Assembly: GCF_001513955.1 (NCBI RefSeq)
Contig: NZ_KQ948147.1
Coordinates: 258,532 to 322,531, forward strand
Length of the DNA: 64,000 bases
Direction of reading: 5' to 3'
From: Streptomyces pseudovenezuelae
GTDB lineage: Bacteria; Actinomycetota; Actinomycetes; Streptomycetales; Streptomycetaceae
The position numbers and the translations under genes are program-made. Position 1 is the first letter of the stretch. Each line of letters opens with the position of its first letter. The notes beneath the pieces were generated by a model, which saw only the letters and a list, made by a program, of their open reading frames with translations, was not told where the DNA came from and made no database searches. Positions 50,212 through 59,156 of the stretch are shown one piece after another.

Positions 50212-51588
50212 ATGAGCGCCACACCCCTCCCGTCGCGCCGGCTGTTCCTCGGCATGGCCGCGGCCGTGCCGCTGTCCGCCACTGGCGTGCTCACCCTCGG
50301 CAGCCGGTCCGCGGGCGCCGCGACGACCTCCCCGTTCGTCATGGCCTACTTCACCCAGTCACCGACAAACCTCGGTACGGACTACGGCCTGCACCTCGCC
50401 GTCAGCACCGACGCGCTGCAGTGGATGCCGCTGAACCAGAACCACCCCGTCGTCACCCCGACCGCGGGCGACGGCGGTCTGCGCGACCCCGTCATCCTGC
50501 CCAAGCAGGACGGCACCTACGTCGTCATGGCGACCAACCTGAAGGGCACCGACTGGACCAAGAAGAGCCCGTACATCCACGTCTGGGACTCCGCCGACCT
50601 GCGCTCCTTCGACAACTACCGCCTGCTGAAACTGCACGACATGGCCACCCACACCTGGGCGCCCGACGCCTTCTGGGACGCCTCCCGCGGCCAGTACGCC
50701 ATCATCTACTCGGCCGTGAACAGCAGCGGCCACAACGTGATCATGGTGAACTACACCCCGGACTTCCAGACCGTGACGGCACCGCAGGTCTTCTTCGACC
50801 CGGGCTACGACGTCATCGACGGCACCCTGGCCAAGGACGTGAACGGCGTCAACTACCTGTACTTCAAGGGCCACAACAGCCTCGTGGGTGCGAAGTCCAC
50901 CTCGCTCAATCCCGGCAGCTTCACCCAGTTCACCTCGGGGCTGGCGCCCCAGGGAGGCATCGAGGGCCCGATCCTCGCCCAGGCCGCCGGCACGTGGTAC
51001 CTGTGGGGCGACGCCAACGCGCTCTTCTGCACCTGGCAGACCAGCGACCTCTCCACCGGCACCTGGACCGCCACCGACCGGCGCGTCTACACCCAGCCGC
51101 TGAACTCCAAGCACGCCGACATCAAGCCGATTCCCCAGACGGTGTACGACAACATGGTCGCCAAATGGGGAAAGCCGGCCTGGAACCGGCTGAAGTCCTA
51201 CAACTTCCCGGACAGATACTGGCGTCAGGTCGACTCCCTCGGCCGCATCGACCCGTACCCGTTCGACCCGTACACCGACTCGCAATGGAAGTTGGTGCCG
51301 GGACTGGCCGACTCCTCCGGCATCTCCTTCCAGTCCGTCACCGACCCGATCCGCTACCTGCGGCACGCCTTCTACCAACTGCGACTGGACGCCAACGACG
51401 GCACCGCGAAATTCGCCCAGGACGCCACCTTCCACAAGACGGCCGGGCTCGCCGACCCCTCCTGGTCGTCGTTCCGCTCCCACAACTACTCGGACCGCTA
51501 CATCCGGCACTACGACTACGTGCTGCGCATCGACCCGATCTCCACCACCACCGGCAGAGCCGACGCCACGTTCTCCGTCTGGCACTGA
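50212..51588 (+). CDS. Tat-exported GH43-type enzyme with AbfB domain
   Basis: A 458-aa protein with a Tat signal (PSRRLFLGMAAAVPLSATGV). The propeller domain has GH43 landmarks GLRDPVIL, HTWAPDAFWD and GGIEGPILA at about the expected spacing. From residue 320 an AbfB/CBM42 domain follows, with SYNFPDRYWRQVDSLGRI, YLRHAFYQLRL and SDRYIRHYDYVLRI. It is probably an arabinofuranosidase or exo-arabinanase acting outside the cell. It differs from the paralog at 46919 in using the Tat rather than the Sec route. It is the last gene of the arabinan island. Confidence 0.87.
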   Translation: MSATPLPSRRLFLGMAAAVPLSATGVLTLGSRSAGAATTSPFVMAYFTQSPTNLGTDYGLHLAVSTDALQWMPLNQNHPVVTPTAGDGGLRDPVILPKQDGTYVVMATNLKGTDWTKKSPYIHVWDSADLRSFDNYRLLKLHDMATHTWAPDAFWDASRGQYAIIYSAVNSSGHNVIMVNYTPDFQTVTAPQVFFDPGYDVIDGTLAKDVNGVNYLYFKGHNSLVGAKSTSLNPGSFTQFTSGLAPQGGIEGPILAQAAGTWYLWGDANALFCTWQTSDLSTGTWTATDRRVYTQPLNSKHADIKPIPQTVYDNMVAKWGKPAWNRLKSYNFPDRYWRQVDSLGRIDPYPFDPYTDSQWKLVPGLADSSGISFQSVTDPIRYLRHAFYQLRLDANDGTAKFAQDATFHKTAGLADPSWSSFRSHNYSDRYIRHYDYVLRIDPISTTTGRADATFSVWH

Positions 51589-51674
51589 GCTTGACTCTGT
51601 CGGGGATCTTGGAGCCGTCGAGGTCAACCGCCCAGCGTTCGCCAGGATTTCGATCGGGGGATGTCGTGCTGGTC

Positions 51675-52130
51675 TCAGGAAGGTGTGGAAGGCGGTAGGC
51701 GGCCGTCGTGACGGGGTTTCCTCAGTCGGTAGCAGCAGTGGCGCATGCCGTGTCCGTGGGCAAACTCGTCAATGGTGCCCTCGACCCCGGAGCGGACCGC
51801 GTAGCGGGGCTTCCAGTCGGGGGTCTGCTGCTTGGCGCGGACGCGGAGTTGCAGGTCGCGGAGTTCTCGCGGGGAAAGCGCGCGGTCCGGGCGCTGTCGG
51901 CGCTGGTGGTGCACCGGCACCGGGTGCGGACCGGGCAGGGACGGCACTGGCTCTTGGTGAACCAGGCCACGATCAGCGGGGCGGCGGCGGGCGAGCACGT
52001 CGGGCAGGGAGCGTGCCAGCCCGCCGCGCCCCCGACAACGGCACCCTCGCACCTGGCGATTTCCACCAGGCCTTCGCGACCGCGACACAACTCCAGCGGA
52101 AGGCGGCTGCTCTGGATGGCGCCACCGGCC
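51675..52130 (-). pseudogene. IS1182-type transposase remnant (C-terminal part)
   Basis: Pieces of a DDE transposase in two minus-strand frames. EGLVEIARCEG...FTKSQCRPCPVRTRC is followed, after a frameshift near 51880, by SPRELRDLQLRVRAKQQTPD and YAVRSGVEGTIDEFAHGHGM. The cysteine pair CRPCP and the RAGVEGT-like block are typical of this family. The N-terminal half is absent, and no terminal repeats were recognised. The stretch 52131-52447 holds no gene I can support. It marks the right side of the arabinan island. Confidence 0.72.
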
Positions 52131-52447
52131 GGCCGCCGGGAGCAACTGCTCCCGGCGGACCAGCTCGCCTGGCTGGGACCAGCGGTGATCACGAAGCGGC
52201 CCGCAGCGAGTAAGTACCGAACCATGGCGGTTCGGGTGATGCCTACGGGCGCTTGGTGGGTCGCTGCGTTCATGAGGGGGTGGCTCGCGAGTGACGTTCG
52301 TCGGCACGATGTGGTCCGCGACTGGTCCGAGTGGGACCCCACTGGGTGCCAGAGAGTGACGAGAGCAGTCCGATTGATTGCATTGAGTAACTATCGTCTC
52401 GGGTTGCCTGGAGCGCAACGACACCTCCAGGCAACCGACTGCAGGCT

Positions 52448-53971
52448 CTAGAAGAACCCAAGTTTCTTCGGACTGTATGAAACAAGAAGGTTCTTGGTCT
52501 GCTGGTAGTGTTCCAGCATCATCTTGTGCGTCTCCCGCCCGATCCCCGACTGCTTGTACCCGCCGAACGCGGCGTGTGCCGGGTACGCGTGGTAGCAGTT
52601 GGTCCAGACGCGGCCCGCCTGGATCGCCCGTCCCGCCCGGTACGCGGTGTTCATGTCCCGGGTCCACACGCCCGCCCCGAGGCCGTACAGCGTGTCGTTG
52701 GCGATCTTCAGGGCGTCGTCGAAGTCGTCGAAGGACGTCACCGAGACGACGGGGCCGAAGATCTCCTCCTGGAAGATCCGCATACGGTTGTCGCCCTCGA
52801 AGATGGTCGGCTGGACGTAGTAGCCGCCCTTCAACTCGCCGTCGTACTCGATGCGTTCACCACCGGTCAGGACTTTCGCGCCCTCCTGCCGGCCGACGTC
52901 CAGGTAGGAGAGGATCTTCTCCAGCTGGTCGTTGGAGGCCTGGGCGCCGATCATCGTGTCGGTGTCGAGAGGGTGGCCCGGCTTGATGAGTTCGGTGCGG
53001 GCGACAGCGGCTTCGAGGAACTCGGCGTAGGCGCCGCGCTGGATCAGGGCCCGGGACGGGCAGGTGCAGACCTCGCCCTGGTTGAGGGCGAACATGGTGA
53101 ACCCTTCGAGCGCCTTGTCACGGAAGTCGTCGTCCCGCGCCCAGACGTCGTCGAAGAAGATGTTCGGCGACTTGCCGCCGAGTTCGAGGGTGACCGGCTT
53201 GATGTTCTCCGAGGCGTACTGCATGATCAGCCGCCCCGTGGTGGTCTCGCCGGTGAACGCCACCTTGGCCACCCGCGGGCTCGACGCGAGCGGCTTTCCC
53301 GCCTCCACCCCGAAGCCGTTGACGATGTTCACCACGCCCGGCGGCAGCAGGTCCGCGATCAGGCTCATCCAGTAGTGGATCGAGGCCGGGGTCTGCTCGG
53401 CGGGCTTGATGACGACCGCGTTGCCCGCCGCCAGAGCCGGGGCCAGCTTCCACACGGCCATCAGGATCGGGAAGTTCCACGGGATGATCTGCGCGACGAC
53501 ACCGAGCGGCTCATGGAAGTGGTAGGCCACCGTGTCGTCGTCGATCTCGCCGAGCGAACCCTCCTGAGCCCGGATCGCCCCCGCGAAGTACCGGAAGTGG
53601 TCGATGGCCAGGGGGATGTCGGCCGCCAGCGTCTCGCGCACCGGCTTGCCGTTCTCCCAGCTCTCCGCCACGGCCAGCTGCTCCAGGTTCGCCTCCATAC
53701 GGTCGGCGATCTTGAGGAGGATGTCGGAGCGTTCGGTCACCGAGGTCCGGCCCCAGCCCGGGGCGGCGGCGTGCGCGGCGTCCAGCGCCCGCTCCACGTC
53801 CTCGGCGGTGCCCCGGGCGACCTCGGTGAAGGGCTGACCGTTCACCGGGGACGGGTTCTCGAAGTACTGCCCCCGCGCCGGCGGCACGTACTCGCCACCG
53901 ATGAAGTGGTCGTAGCGCGCCTGGTAGGAGACGATCGCGCCCTCGGTGCCGGGTGCCGCGTAACGGGTCAT
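52448..53971 (-). CDS. Aldehyde dehydrogenase (acetaldehyde/ExaC type)
   Basis: A 507-aa NAD-dependent aldehyde dehydrogenase with LELGGKSPNIFF (general base Glu), NQGEVCTCPSRALIQ (nucleophile Cys) and the C-terminal block HAAFGGYKQSGIGRETHKMM. The long insert FDDVWARDDDFRDKALEG is typical of the ExaC/AldA group that oxidises acetaldehyde and similar short aldehydes. It follows a GAF-domain regulator gene on the same strand after 56 bases, a common pairing in Streptomyces. It is not obviously part of the amine island. Confidence 0.9.
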   Translation of the reverse strand: MTRYAAPGTEGAIVSYQARYDHFIGGEYVPPARGQYFENPSPVNGQPFTEVARGTAEDVERALDAAHAAAPGWGRTSVTERSDILLKIADRMEANLEQLAVAESWENGKPVRETLAADIPLAIDHFRYFAGAIRAQEGSLGEIDDDTVAYHFHEPLGVVAQIIPWNFPILMAVWKLAPALAAGNAVVIKPAEQTPASIHYWMSLIADLLPPGVVNIVNGFGVEAGKPLASSPRVAKVAFTGETTTGRLIMQYASENIKPVTLELGGKSPNIFFDDVWARDDDFRDKALEGFTMFALNQGEVCTCPSRALIQRGAYAEFLEAAVARTELIKPGHPLDTDTMIGAQASNDQLEKILSYLDVGRQEGAKVLTGGERIEYDGELKGGYYVQPTIFEGDNRMRIFQEEIFGPVVSVTSFDDFDDALKIANDTLYGLGAGVWTRDMNTAYRAGRAIQAGRVWTNCYHAYPAHAAFGGYKQSGIGRETHKMMLEHYQQTKNLLVSYSPKKLGFF

Positions 53972-54027
53972 GCTGGCCAGCCTCCTTCAGCAGCGCCGCC
54001 CGCCGTTGGGCGGCTCTGCGCGTGAGG

Positions 54028-55344
54028 CTAGGAGCGCGGACGTTGCAACCACGTTGCCGTCGGCGCGGCCAGCTCCGACTCCAGCGCGGACAGCCGGGCC
54101 AGCACATTCGCCGTGGGCCGTACGGCCGCCAGTGCCCGCCACACCTCGATGTCGTCCTCGCCCCACGGCGCGTGTGCCCAGTCCGCCAGCAGGTCGGGAT
54201 CCCGGCGGGCGACCAGCGCCGTCAGCAGCCCGTCCGCGACCCGGCGCCTGAGCCGCGCCACCGCCGGGGCCTGCGAGGCCGGCAGCAGCGGACCGGCGTA
54301 CCCCGTCGCGGCCGCCGCGACCGCCCCGCTCTCCAGCCGCCGCTCGACGACCGCCACGTCCGACTCGACCGGCACGGTCAGCCGGTACGGCCGCGACGAC
54401 AGCAGGCCCGGTCCGAGAACCCTGCGCAGCCGCGCCAGTTCGGCCCGCAGGGTCACCGGCGTCACCGACTCGTCCTCGTACAGCGCGCACGACAACTCGT
54501 CCCCGGTCAGGCCCTCCGGATGCCGGGACAGCAGGACCAGGATCTCGCTGTGTCTGCGGCTGAGCCTGACCCGGCGGCCGCCGTGGACCAGCAGCGCCTC
54601 GTCCCGGCCCAGTGCGCTCAGCTCAGGTATGTCGACGGCCGGCTGATGGGGGAGGAGCAGCGCCAGCTGGGATTCCGCGGCCCGCGCGACCGCCTGCACG
54701 AAGCCCAGGCTGTGCGGATGCGCGAGCCCGTCCCCGCCGGTGATGTCAACGGCCCCCAGCACCCGCCCGGTCCGCGGATCGTGGACCGGCGCCGCCGCGC
54801 AGGTCCACGGCTGCACCCGGCGGATGAAGTGCTCGGCCGCGAACACCTGCACCGGACGGTCCACCGCGACCGCCGTGCCCGGGGCGTTCGTCCCGACGGC
54901 GGTCTCCGCCCACCGCGCACCCGGAACGAAGTTCATCCACTCCGCCTGCCGGCGGGTCCGCGCGTGCCCCTCGACCCACAGCAGCCTGCCGTGCTCGTCG
55001 CACACGGCGAGCAGATGCTCCCCGTCGGAGGCGAAGGTCCCCATCAGCTCGCGGAACAGCGGCATGACCCGCGCCAGCGGATGCTCGGACCGATACGCCC
55101 CGAGGTCACCGTCGCTGAGTTCGACGTCCGCCGAACCGTCCGGCCCGACGCCGGCCCGCGCGGAACGCCGCCACGAGTCGGCCACCACCGGGCGCACCGG
55201 CCGCTGCACCGTGCCCGCCTCGGTGAACGTCTCGTGCGCCCGTCGCAGCAGCCGGACCTGCTCGGCAAGGTCGGCCCCCGGCTCCAGGGCCACCCATGGA
55301 TCGGTCAACTCGGCCTCCCCGGAACACGATGCGGCTGGGACCAT
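54028..55344 (-). CDS. GAF-domain transcriptional regulator (AcoR-like sensor half)
   Basis: A 438-aa regulator. The N-terminal half is the AcoR-type sensor: VADSWRRSARAGV, LFRELMGTFASDGEHLLAV and a GAF domain with FVPGARWAETAVGTNAPGTA and DPRTGRVLGAVDITGG. In place of the sigma-54 ATPase domain of AcoR it ends in a winged-helix DNA-binding region (VRLSRRHSEILVLLSRHPEG). This is the actinobacterial form. It probably activates the adjacent aldehyde dehydrogenase in response to an alcohol or aldehyde. The ATG at 55344 has GGGAG 6 bases upstream; a start 9 codons earlier lacks this. Confidence 0.87.
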   Translation of the reverse strand: MVPAASCSGEAELTDPWVALEPGADLAEQVRLLRRAHETFTEAGTVQRPVRPVVADSWRRSARAGVGPDGSADVELSDGDLGAYRSEHPLARVMPLFRELMGTFASDGEHLLAVCDEHGRLLWVEGHARTRRQAEWMNFVPGARWAETAVGTNAPGTAVAVDRPVQVFAAEHFIRRVQPWTCAAAPVHDPRTGRVLGAVDITGGDGLAHPHSLGFVQAVARAAESQLALLLPHQPAVDIPELSALGRDEALLVHGGRRVRLSRRHSEILVLLSRHPEGLTGDELSCALYEDESVTPVTLRAELARLRRVLGPGLLSSRPYRLTVPVESDVAVVERRLESGAVAAAATGYAGPLLPASQAPAVARLRRRVADGLLTALVARRDPDLLADWAHAPWGEDDIEVWRALAAVRPTANVLARLSALESELAAPTATWLQRPRS

Positions 55345-55404
55345 CGTCACTCCCGGTACGCGCGCAAACAACCTCTTCGACCGGCGTCACCCGATCGGCG
55401 CGGC

Positions 55405-56004
55405 TCACACGGCCTGGACCATGCCCAGGTAGCGGTCCCAGTCCCAGTAGGGGCCCGGGTCGGTGTGGTCCGCGCCCGGCACCTCGTAGTGCCCGATGAT
55501 GTGGGCGCGGTCCCTGGGGATGCCGTATCTCCCGCAGACGCCCGCTGTCAGCTTCGCGGACTCCTGGTACAGGGCCTCGGTGAAGTAGGCCGGCTTGTCC
55601 ACCCAGCCCTCGTGCTCGATGCCGATGCTGCGGGTGTTGTAGTCCCAGTTCCCGGCATGCCAGGCGACGTCCGCCTCCCGCACGCACTGCGCGACATGGC
55701 CGTCGGCCGATCGCACGACGTAGTGCGCGGACACCTTCTTGGCCGGATCGCGGAAGATGTCCAGCGCTCCGGTGTAGGAGGTCTGGGTGACGTGGACGAC
55801 CACCCGGTCCACCCGGTACGACCAGGGTCGGTCCGAGGCCGTGAAGTTGGACGCAGTGGCCGGCTGCCACTCGGCGAGCGGATGGTCGACGGGCTGCGGG
55901 GCGGCCCCGGCCCGCGTCTCGGACAGCAGTGCGTACGGCACGGCGGCCAGCACGGCCCCCTTCAGCAGGCGCCGTCTGTCGAGCGGTGGTCTGGCGCGTT
56001 CCAT
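55405..56004 (-). CDS. Tat-exported N-acetylmuramoyl-L-alanine amidase (Amidase_2)
   Basis: A 199-aa protein with a Tat-like signal (LDRRRLLKGAVLAAVPYALL). The amidase fold is visible in VDRVVVHVTQTSYTGALDIF (zinc His), VSAHYVVRSADGHVAQCV, DVAWHAGNWDYNTRSIGIEH and IIGHYEVPGADHTDPGPYWD (second His and final ligand). It cleaves the stem peptide from muramic acid in peptidoglycan outside the membrane, in wall turnover or against other bacteria. It is short, with no separate wall-binding domain. Confidence 0.9.
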   Translation of the reverse strand: MERARPPLDRRRLLKGAVLAAVPYALLSETRAGAAPQPVDHPLAEWQPATASNFTASDRPWSYRVDRVVVHVTQTSYTGALDIFRDPAKKVSAHYVVRSADGHVAQCVREADVAWHAGNWDYNTRSIGIEHEGWVDKPAYFTEALYQESAKLTAGVCGRYGIPRDRAHIIGHYEVPGADHTDPGPYWDWDRYLGMVQAV

Positions 56005-56314
56005 GGATCAAGTGCCTTTCGCCTCAGCGGTGTTCAGCCAAGCGGGGTCACCGCGGTCTCACGGAGCCGGTCGTGCGCTCCGCGGTGAGTCTCGCGCGCC
56101 GACAGCCGTTCCTCGTGGATCTTCGCCACGGGGGTGTGGTTGGTGTCGCGGACGATCAGGACCTCGCGAAGACCGATCGTTCACGACGGCTGTGTGCCTC
56201 GCGTGAATCACGGTACGGCGGACGCCGGTTGGGCGCGGGGGCGCTTGATGTTCCGGTGGATGACGCCGGGAATGTGGATATCCCGGTCACCCGATGGGGT
56301 GAGTTGACGGGGGC
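56005..56314. other. Gene-free stretch between amidase and ROK genes
   Basis: No full gene is recognised. A 48-codon minus-strand frame (56034-56180) has nearly all G/C third positions and includes VLIVRDTNHTPVAKIHEERL. It has no ATG and stops 29 bases before the amidase start. It may be a gene remnant or a small leader frame starting at an internal GTG. No convincing promoter or hairpin was found. Confidence 0.4.
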
Positions 56315-57523
56315 TCAGGCCCGTTCGCCGACAACCGCCGGGTCGTCCAGCACGGCCCGCACCACCGAGTGCGCGGCCCCCAGCAGCGGCCCCTCGGAAC
56401 CCAGGCCGGACACGGACACCGGGCAGGCCGGACCCGCCGTGCGCCCGGCCAGCTCGTCCCGAAGGGAGGGCAGCAGCCACGGCGCGAGCCCGGCCAGCGC
56501 ACCGCCGAGCACCACGGCCTCGGGGTCCAGCAGATTGACCGCCCCGGTCAGCGCGATGCCGAGCGCCTCCCCGGCCTCGCGCAGGGCGCCCCGTACGGCC
56601 TCGTCGCCGTCCTTCGCGTGCTGTGCGAGCAGTCCGACCCGGTCCTCGCCCGGCTCCAGACCGGCCGCCCGCAGCACCGCCTCCTCGCCTGCGTACTGCT
56701 CCAGACAGCCGCGCCCGCCGCACGGGCACCGGGGGCCGTCCGGGCGGACCGGGACATGACCGAGCTCGCCTGCGAAGCCGCGGGTGCCGCGCAGCAGCTG
56801 CCCGTCCACGACCAGGGCGGCACCGATGCCGATCTCCGCCGAGACGTGCAGGAAGTCATGGGGGGTGCCGTCGCCGAGCCAGAGTTCGGCCAGCGCGCCG
56901 AAGTTGGCCTCGTTGCCCACGGTCAGCGGCAGGTCCGCGGGCAGCAGAGCGCCCAGGTCCGTGTCGTGCCAGTCGAGGTTCGGGGCGCGGACGACGGTCC
57001 GGGCGTCCCGTGCGACCAGGCCGGGCACCGCCACCGCGAGGCCGGCGGGCCACAGGCCCTCGCTCTCCGCCTCCGCCACCACCCGGCGCACCAGCGCGGT
57101 CAGTTCGGCGATCACCGGCTCGGGGGAGCGGCCCCGGTTCGCGCCGTACCGCACCGACCGCGTGCGCACCTGCCCCCGCAGATCCACCGCGCAGACCGCG
57201 AGGTGGTCCACGCCGACCTCGGCGCCTATTCCGGCGGGCCCGCGCCCACTCACGGCGAGCGCGGAACCGGGCCTGCCGACCCGGCCGGGACGCTCGGGGC
57301 CGAGTTCCTCCAGGAGCCCCGAGCGTATGAGTTCGTCGACCAGGGTCGACACCGCGGCCCGGGTCAGACCGATGCGCGAGGCGACCGCGGCACGCGACAG
57401 CGGTCCCTCGGCGCTGACGGTGTGCATGACCCGGGCCAGGTTGCGGCGGCGCATGCCCTGCTGGGTGTCGGGCAGGCCGCGCCCGGGTCCCGCCGGGTGG
57501 GCGTCGTGCAGCGGTGCGGTCAT
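56315..57523 (-). CDS. ROK-family repressor (XylR type)
   Basis: A 402-aa ROK regulator with an N-terminal winged helix (LSRAAVASRIGLTRAAVSTLVDELIRSGLL) and a sugar-kinase-like domain. The ROK signatures are AEIGIGAALVVDGQLLRGTRG and the zinc motif CPCGGRGCLEQYAG, with FAGELGHVPV between. It should sense xylose and repress xylB and xylA. Its start lies 7 bases after the xylB stop, so it is co-transcribed with the kinase. The paired palindromes in the xylA-xylB gap are plausible targets. Confidence 0.9.
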   Translation of the reverse strand: MTAPLHDAHPAGPGRGLPDTQQGMRRRNLARVMHTVSAEGPLSRAAVASRIGLTRAAVSTLVDELIRSGLLEELGPERPGRVGRPGSALAVSGRGPAGIGAEVGVDHLAVCAVDLRGQVRTRSVRYGANRGRSPEPVIAELTALVRRVVAEAESEGLWPAGLAVAVPGLVARDARTVVRAPNLDWHDTDLGALLPADLPLTVGNEANFGALAELWLGDGTPHDFLHVSAEIGIGAALVVDGQLLRGTRGFAGELGHVPVRPDGPRCPCGGRGCLEQYAGEEAVLRAAGLEPGEDRVGLLAQHAKDGDEAVRGALREAGEALGIALTGAVNLLDPEAVVLGGALAGLAPWLLPSLRDELAGRTAGPACPVSVSGLGSEGPLLGAAHSVVRAVLDDPAVVGERA

Positions 57524-57530
57524 GCCTCCC

Positions 57531-58976
57531 TCACTTCTCAGAGGTACCCCGCTCCAGCAGCGGCGCCGCGTCGGAGAGTACCCCGGCGATCCTGGCCAGC
57601 GTCTGGTCGTCCCGCTCGACGGCCTCCAGCACCGGCCCGGCGGCCGTGTTCCAGCGCCGGGCGACCGCGCCCGGGTCCTCGCCGGTCAGCAGTCCCGCGG
57701 CCTGTGCGGCGGCGCCGAGCGCGACCAGTTCCTTCGCCTCCGGCACCTGGACGGGCCGTCCCGAGAGCCGTCGTACGGTCTGCTGCCAGGCGGTGCCCTG
57801 GGCGCCGCCGCCGATCAGCAGCAGCGGTGTCGAACGGTCCGCGTCCTCGTCGAGGACCAGGTCCAGCGCCCCGAGCAGCGCCTGCACGGCACCGTCGTAG
57901 GCGGCCTGGAGGAGCTGGCCGCCGGTGGTGTCGTGGCGCAGGCCGTGCAGCAGCCCGGAGGCGTTCGGCAGGTTCGGGGTGCGCTCGCCGTCGAGGTAGG
58001 GCAGCAGGGTGACCCCCGAGACCGGCTCCACGGCCTCGCGGTCCAGGCCCAGCAGGGCGGCGACCCGGTCGACGGCGAGGGTGCAGTTCAGGGTGCAGGC
58101 CAGCGGCAGCCAGTCGCCGTGGGCGTCGGCGAAGCCCGCCACGGTGCCGGTCGGGTCGGTGGGGCGCCGCTTGGACACGGCGTAGACCGTGCCGGAGGTG
58201 CCGAGACTCATCACCGGCGTCCCCGGGCGCAGGCCGAGGCCCAGCGCGGCGGCCGCGTTGTCACCGGTGCCCGGGGCGACCAGGGTGCCCTTGGAGAACG
58301 GCAGGTCATGGCCGTCGCGCACGGTGCCGGCCACCTCGCCGGGCCGTACCACGCGGGGGAGCAGGGCGGGGTCGAGACCCACGTGCGCCAGGATCTCGCT
58401 GTCGTACGACTCCGTGGCGGACGCCCACCAGCCGGTGCCGGAGGCGTCGCCGCGGTCGGTCGTGCCCTCCCCGGTGAGCCGCTCGGTGAGGTAGTCGTGC
58501 GGGAGGCGGACGGCCTTCGTGGCGTCCAGGGCCTCAGGTTCGTGCTCGGCGAGCCAGGCCCACTTCGTGACCGTGAAGGAGGCGCCCGGCACGCTTCCGG
58601 TCCGCTCCGCCCAGGCCTTCGGGCCGCCCAGCTCCTCGATGAGGCGCCTGGCCTGCGGCGCCGAGCGGACGTCGTTCCAGAGCATGGCCGGGCGCACCGG
58701 CTCGCCCCGCGCGTCGAGCGTGACCAGGCCGTGCTGCTGGCCGCCGATCGACACCGCGGCCGCCTCGCGCGCGGGCTCCCCGCACTGGCGCAGGGCTTCG
58801 GACAGGGCGTCCCACCACTGGCGCGGGTCGCTCTCCCGGCCGGCTCCGGAGGACACGGTGTGCGGTGCCTGGCCGCGCGCGACGACCTGGCCGGTGGCCG
58901 CGTCGACCACCAGCGCCTTGGTGGACTGGGTGGACGTGTCCACGCCGACGACGAGCGGACCCTCGGCTGCTGACAT
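57531..58976 (-). CDS. xylB: Xylulokinase
   Basis: A 481-aa FGGY-family kinase that phosphorylates D-xylulose after xylose isomerisation. The N-terminal phosphate motif is VGVDTSTQSTKALVVD. SIGGQQHGLVTLD and PAMLWNDVRSAPQA mark the substrate site as in xylulokinases, and LGTSGTVYAVSKRRP and LIGGGAQGTAWQQTV the ATP site. The ATG at 58976 is preceded by GGGAGAG; the frame extends 9 codons further without a binding site. It is divergent from xylA and precedes the ROK repressor gene. Confidence 0.95.
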   Translation of the reverse strand: MSAAEGPLVVGVDTSTQSTKALVVDAATGQVVARGQAPHTVSSGAGRESDPRQWWDALSEALRQCGEPAREAAAVSIGGQQHGLVTLDARGEPVRPAMLWNDVRSAPQARRLIEELGGPKAWAERTGSVPGASFTVTKWAWLAEHEPEALDATKAVRLPHDYLTERLTGEGTTDRGDASGTGWWASATESYDSEILAHVGLDPALLPRVVRPGEVAGTVRDGHDLPFSKGTLVAPGTGDNAAAALGLGLRPGTPVMSLGTSGTVYAVSKRRPTDPTGTVAGFADAHGDWLPLACTLNCTLAVDRVAALLGLDREAVEPVSGVTLLPYLDGERTPNLPNASGLLHGLRHDTTGGQLLQAAYDGAVQALLGALDLVLDEDADRSTPLLLIGGGAQGTAWQQTVRRLSGRPVQVPEAKELVALGAAAQAAGLLTGEDPGAVARRWNTAAGPVLEAVERDDQTLARIAGVLSDAAPLLERGTSEK

Positions 58977-59007
58977 CGGGCTCTCCCTTTTTGCGTGGTT
59001 CATGACC

Positions 59008-59061
59008 GATGCGGCTCATGACCGTGATGCGGCTCGTGACCTTGATGTGGCTCGTGTCTCC
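59008..59061. repeat. Three tandem 18-bp repeats between xylB and xylA
   Basis: GATGCGGCTCATGACCGT, GATGCGGCTCGTGACCTT and GATGTGGCTCGTGTCTCC lie end to end, preceded by a partial unit (CATGACC, 59001-59007). Units 1 and 2 differ at two positions; unit 3 is more diverged. They lie upstream of the xylB start on its leader side and could bind a regulator or be a replication-slippage product. Confidence 0.7.
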
Positions 59062-59092
59062 GTCCCGGAGACCCTTGTCTCTTCCCAGAGAC
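59056..59092. promoter_or_regulatory. Paired GTCTC/GAGAC palindromes (probable ROK operators)
   Basis: GTCTCCG-TCC-CGGAGAC (59056-59072) and GTCTCT-TCCC-AGAGAC (59077-59092) have centres about 20.5 bp apart, two helical turns. The second overlaps the -35 region of the xylA promoter. They could bind two dimers side by side; they could also fold as RNA hairpins if transcribed. Confidence 0.6.
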
Positions 59093-59110
59093 GTGTGTGC
59101 ATACTAATTT
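59082..59110 (+). promoter_or_regulatory. Likely xylA promoter
   Basis: TTCCCA (59082-59087), a 17-bp spacer and TAATTT (59105-59110), in an AT-rich patch (ACTAATTTGTAAAG, 59103-59116) that stands out in this GC-rich DNA. The leader to the ATG is about 40 bases. Confidence 0.5.
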
Positions 59111-59156
59111 GTAAAGCGCCATGACGAAATAGTCCGGAGCAGCAAGGAGCCGCGTC

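Noticed and set aside
59008..59061. Tandem 18-bp repeats considered as a CRISPR array
   Set aside because: The units abut without spacers, only three are present, and there are no cas genes in the window.
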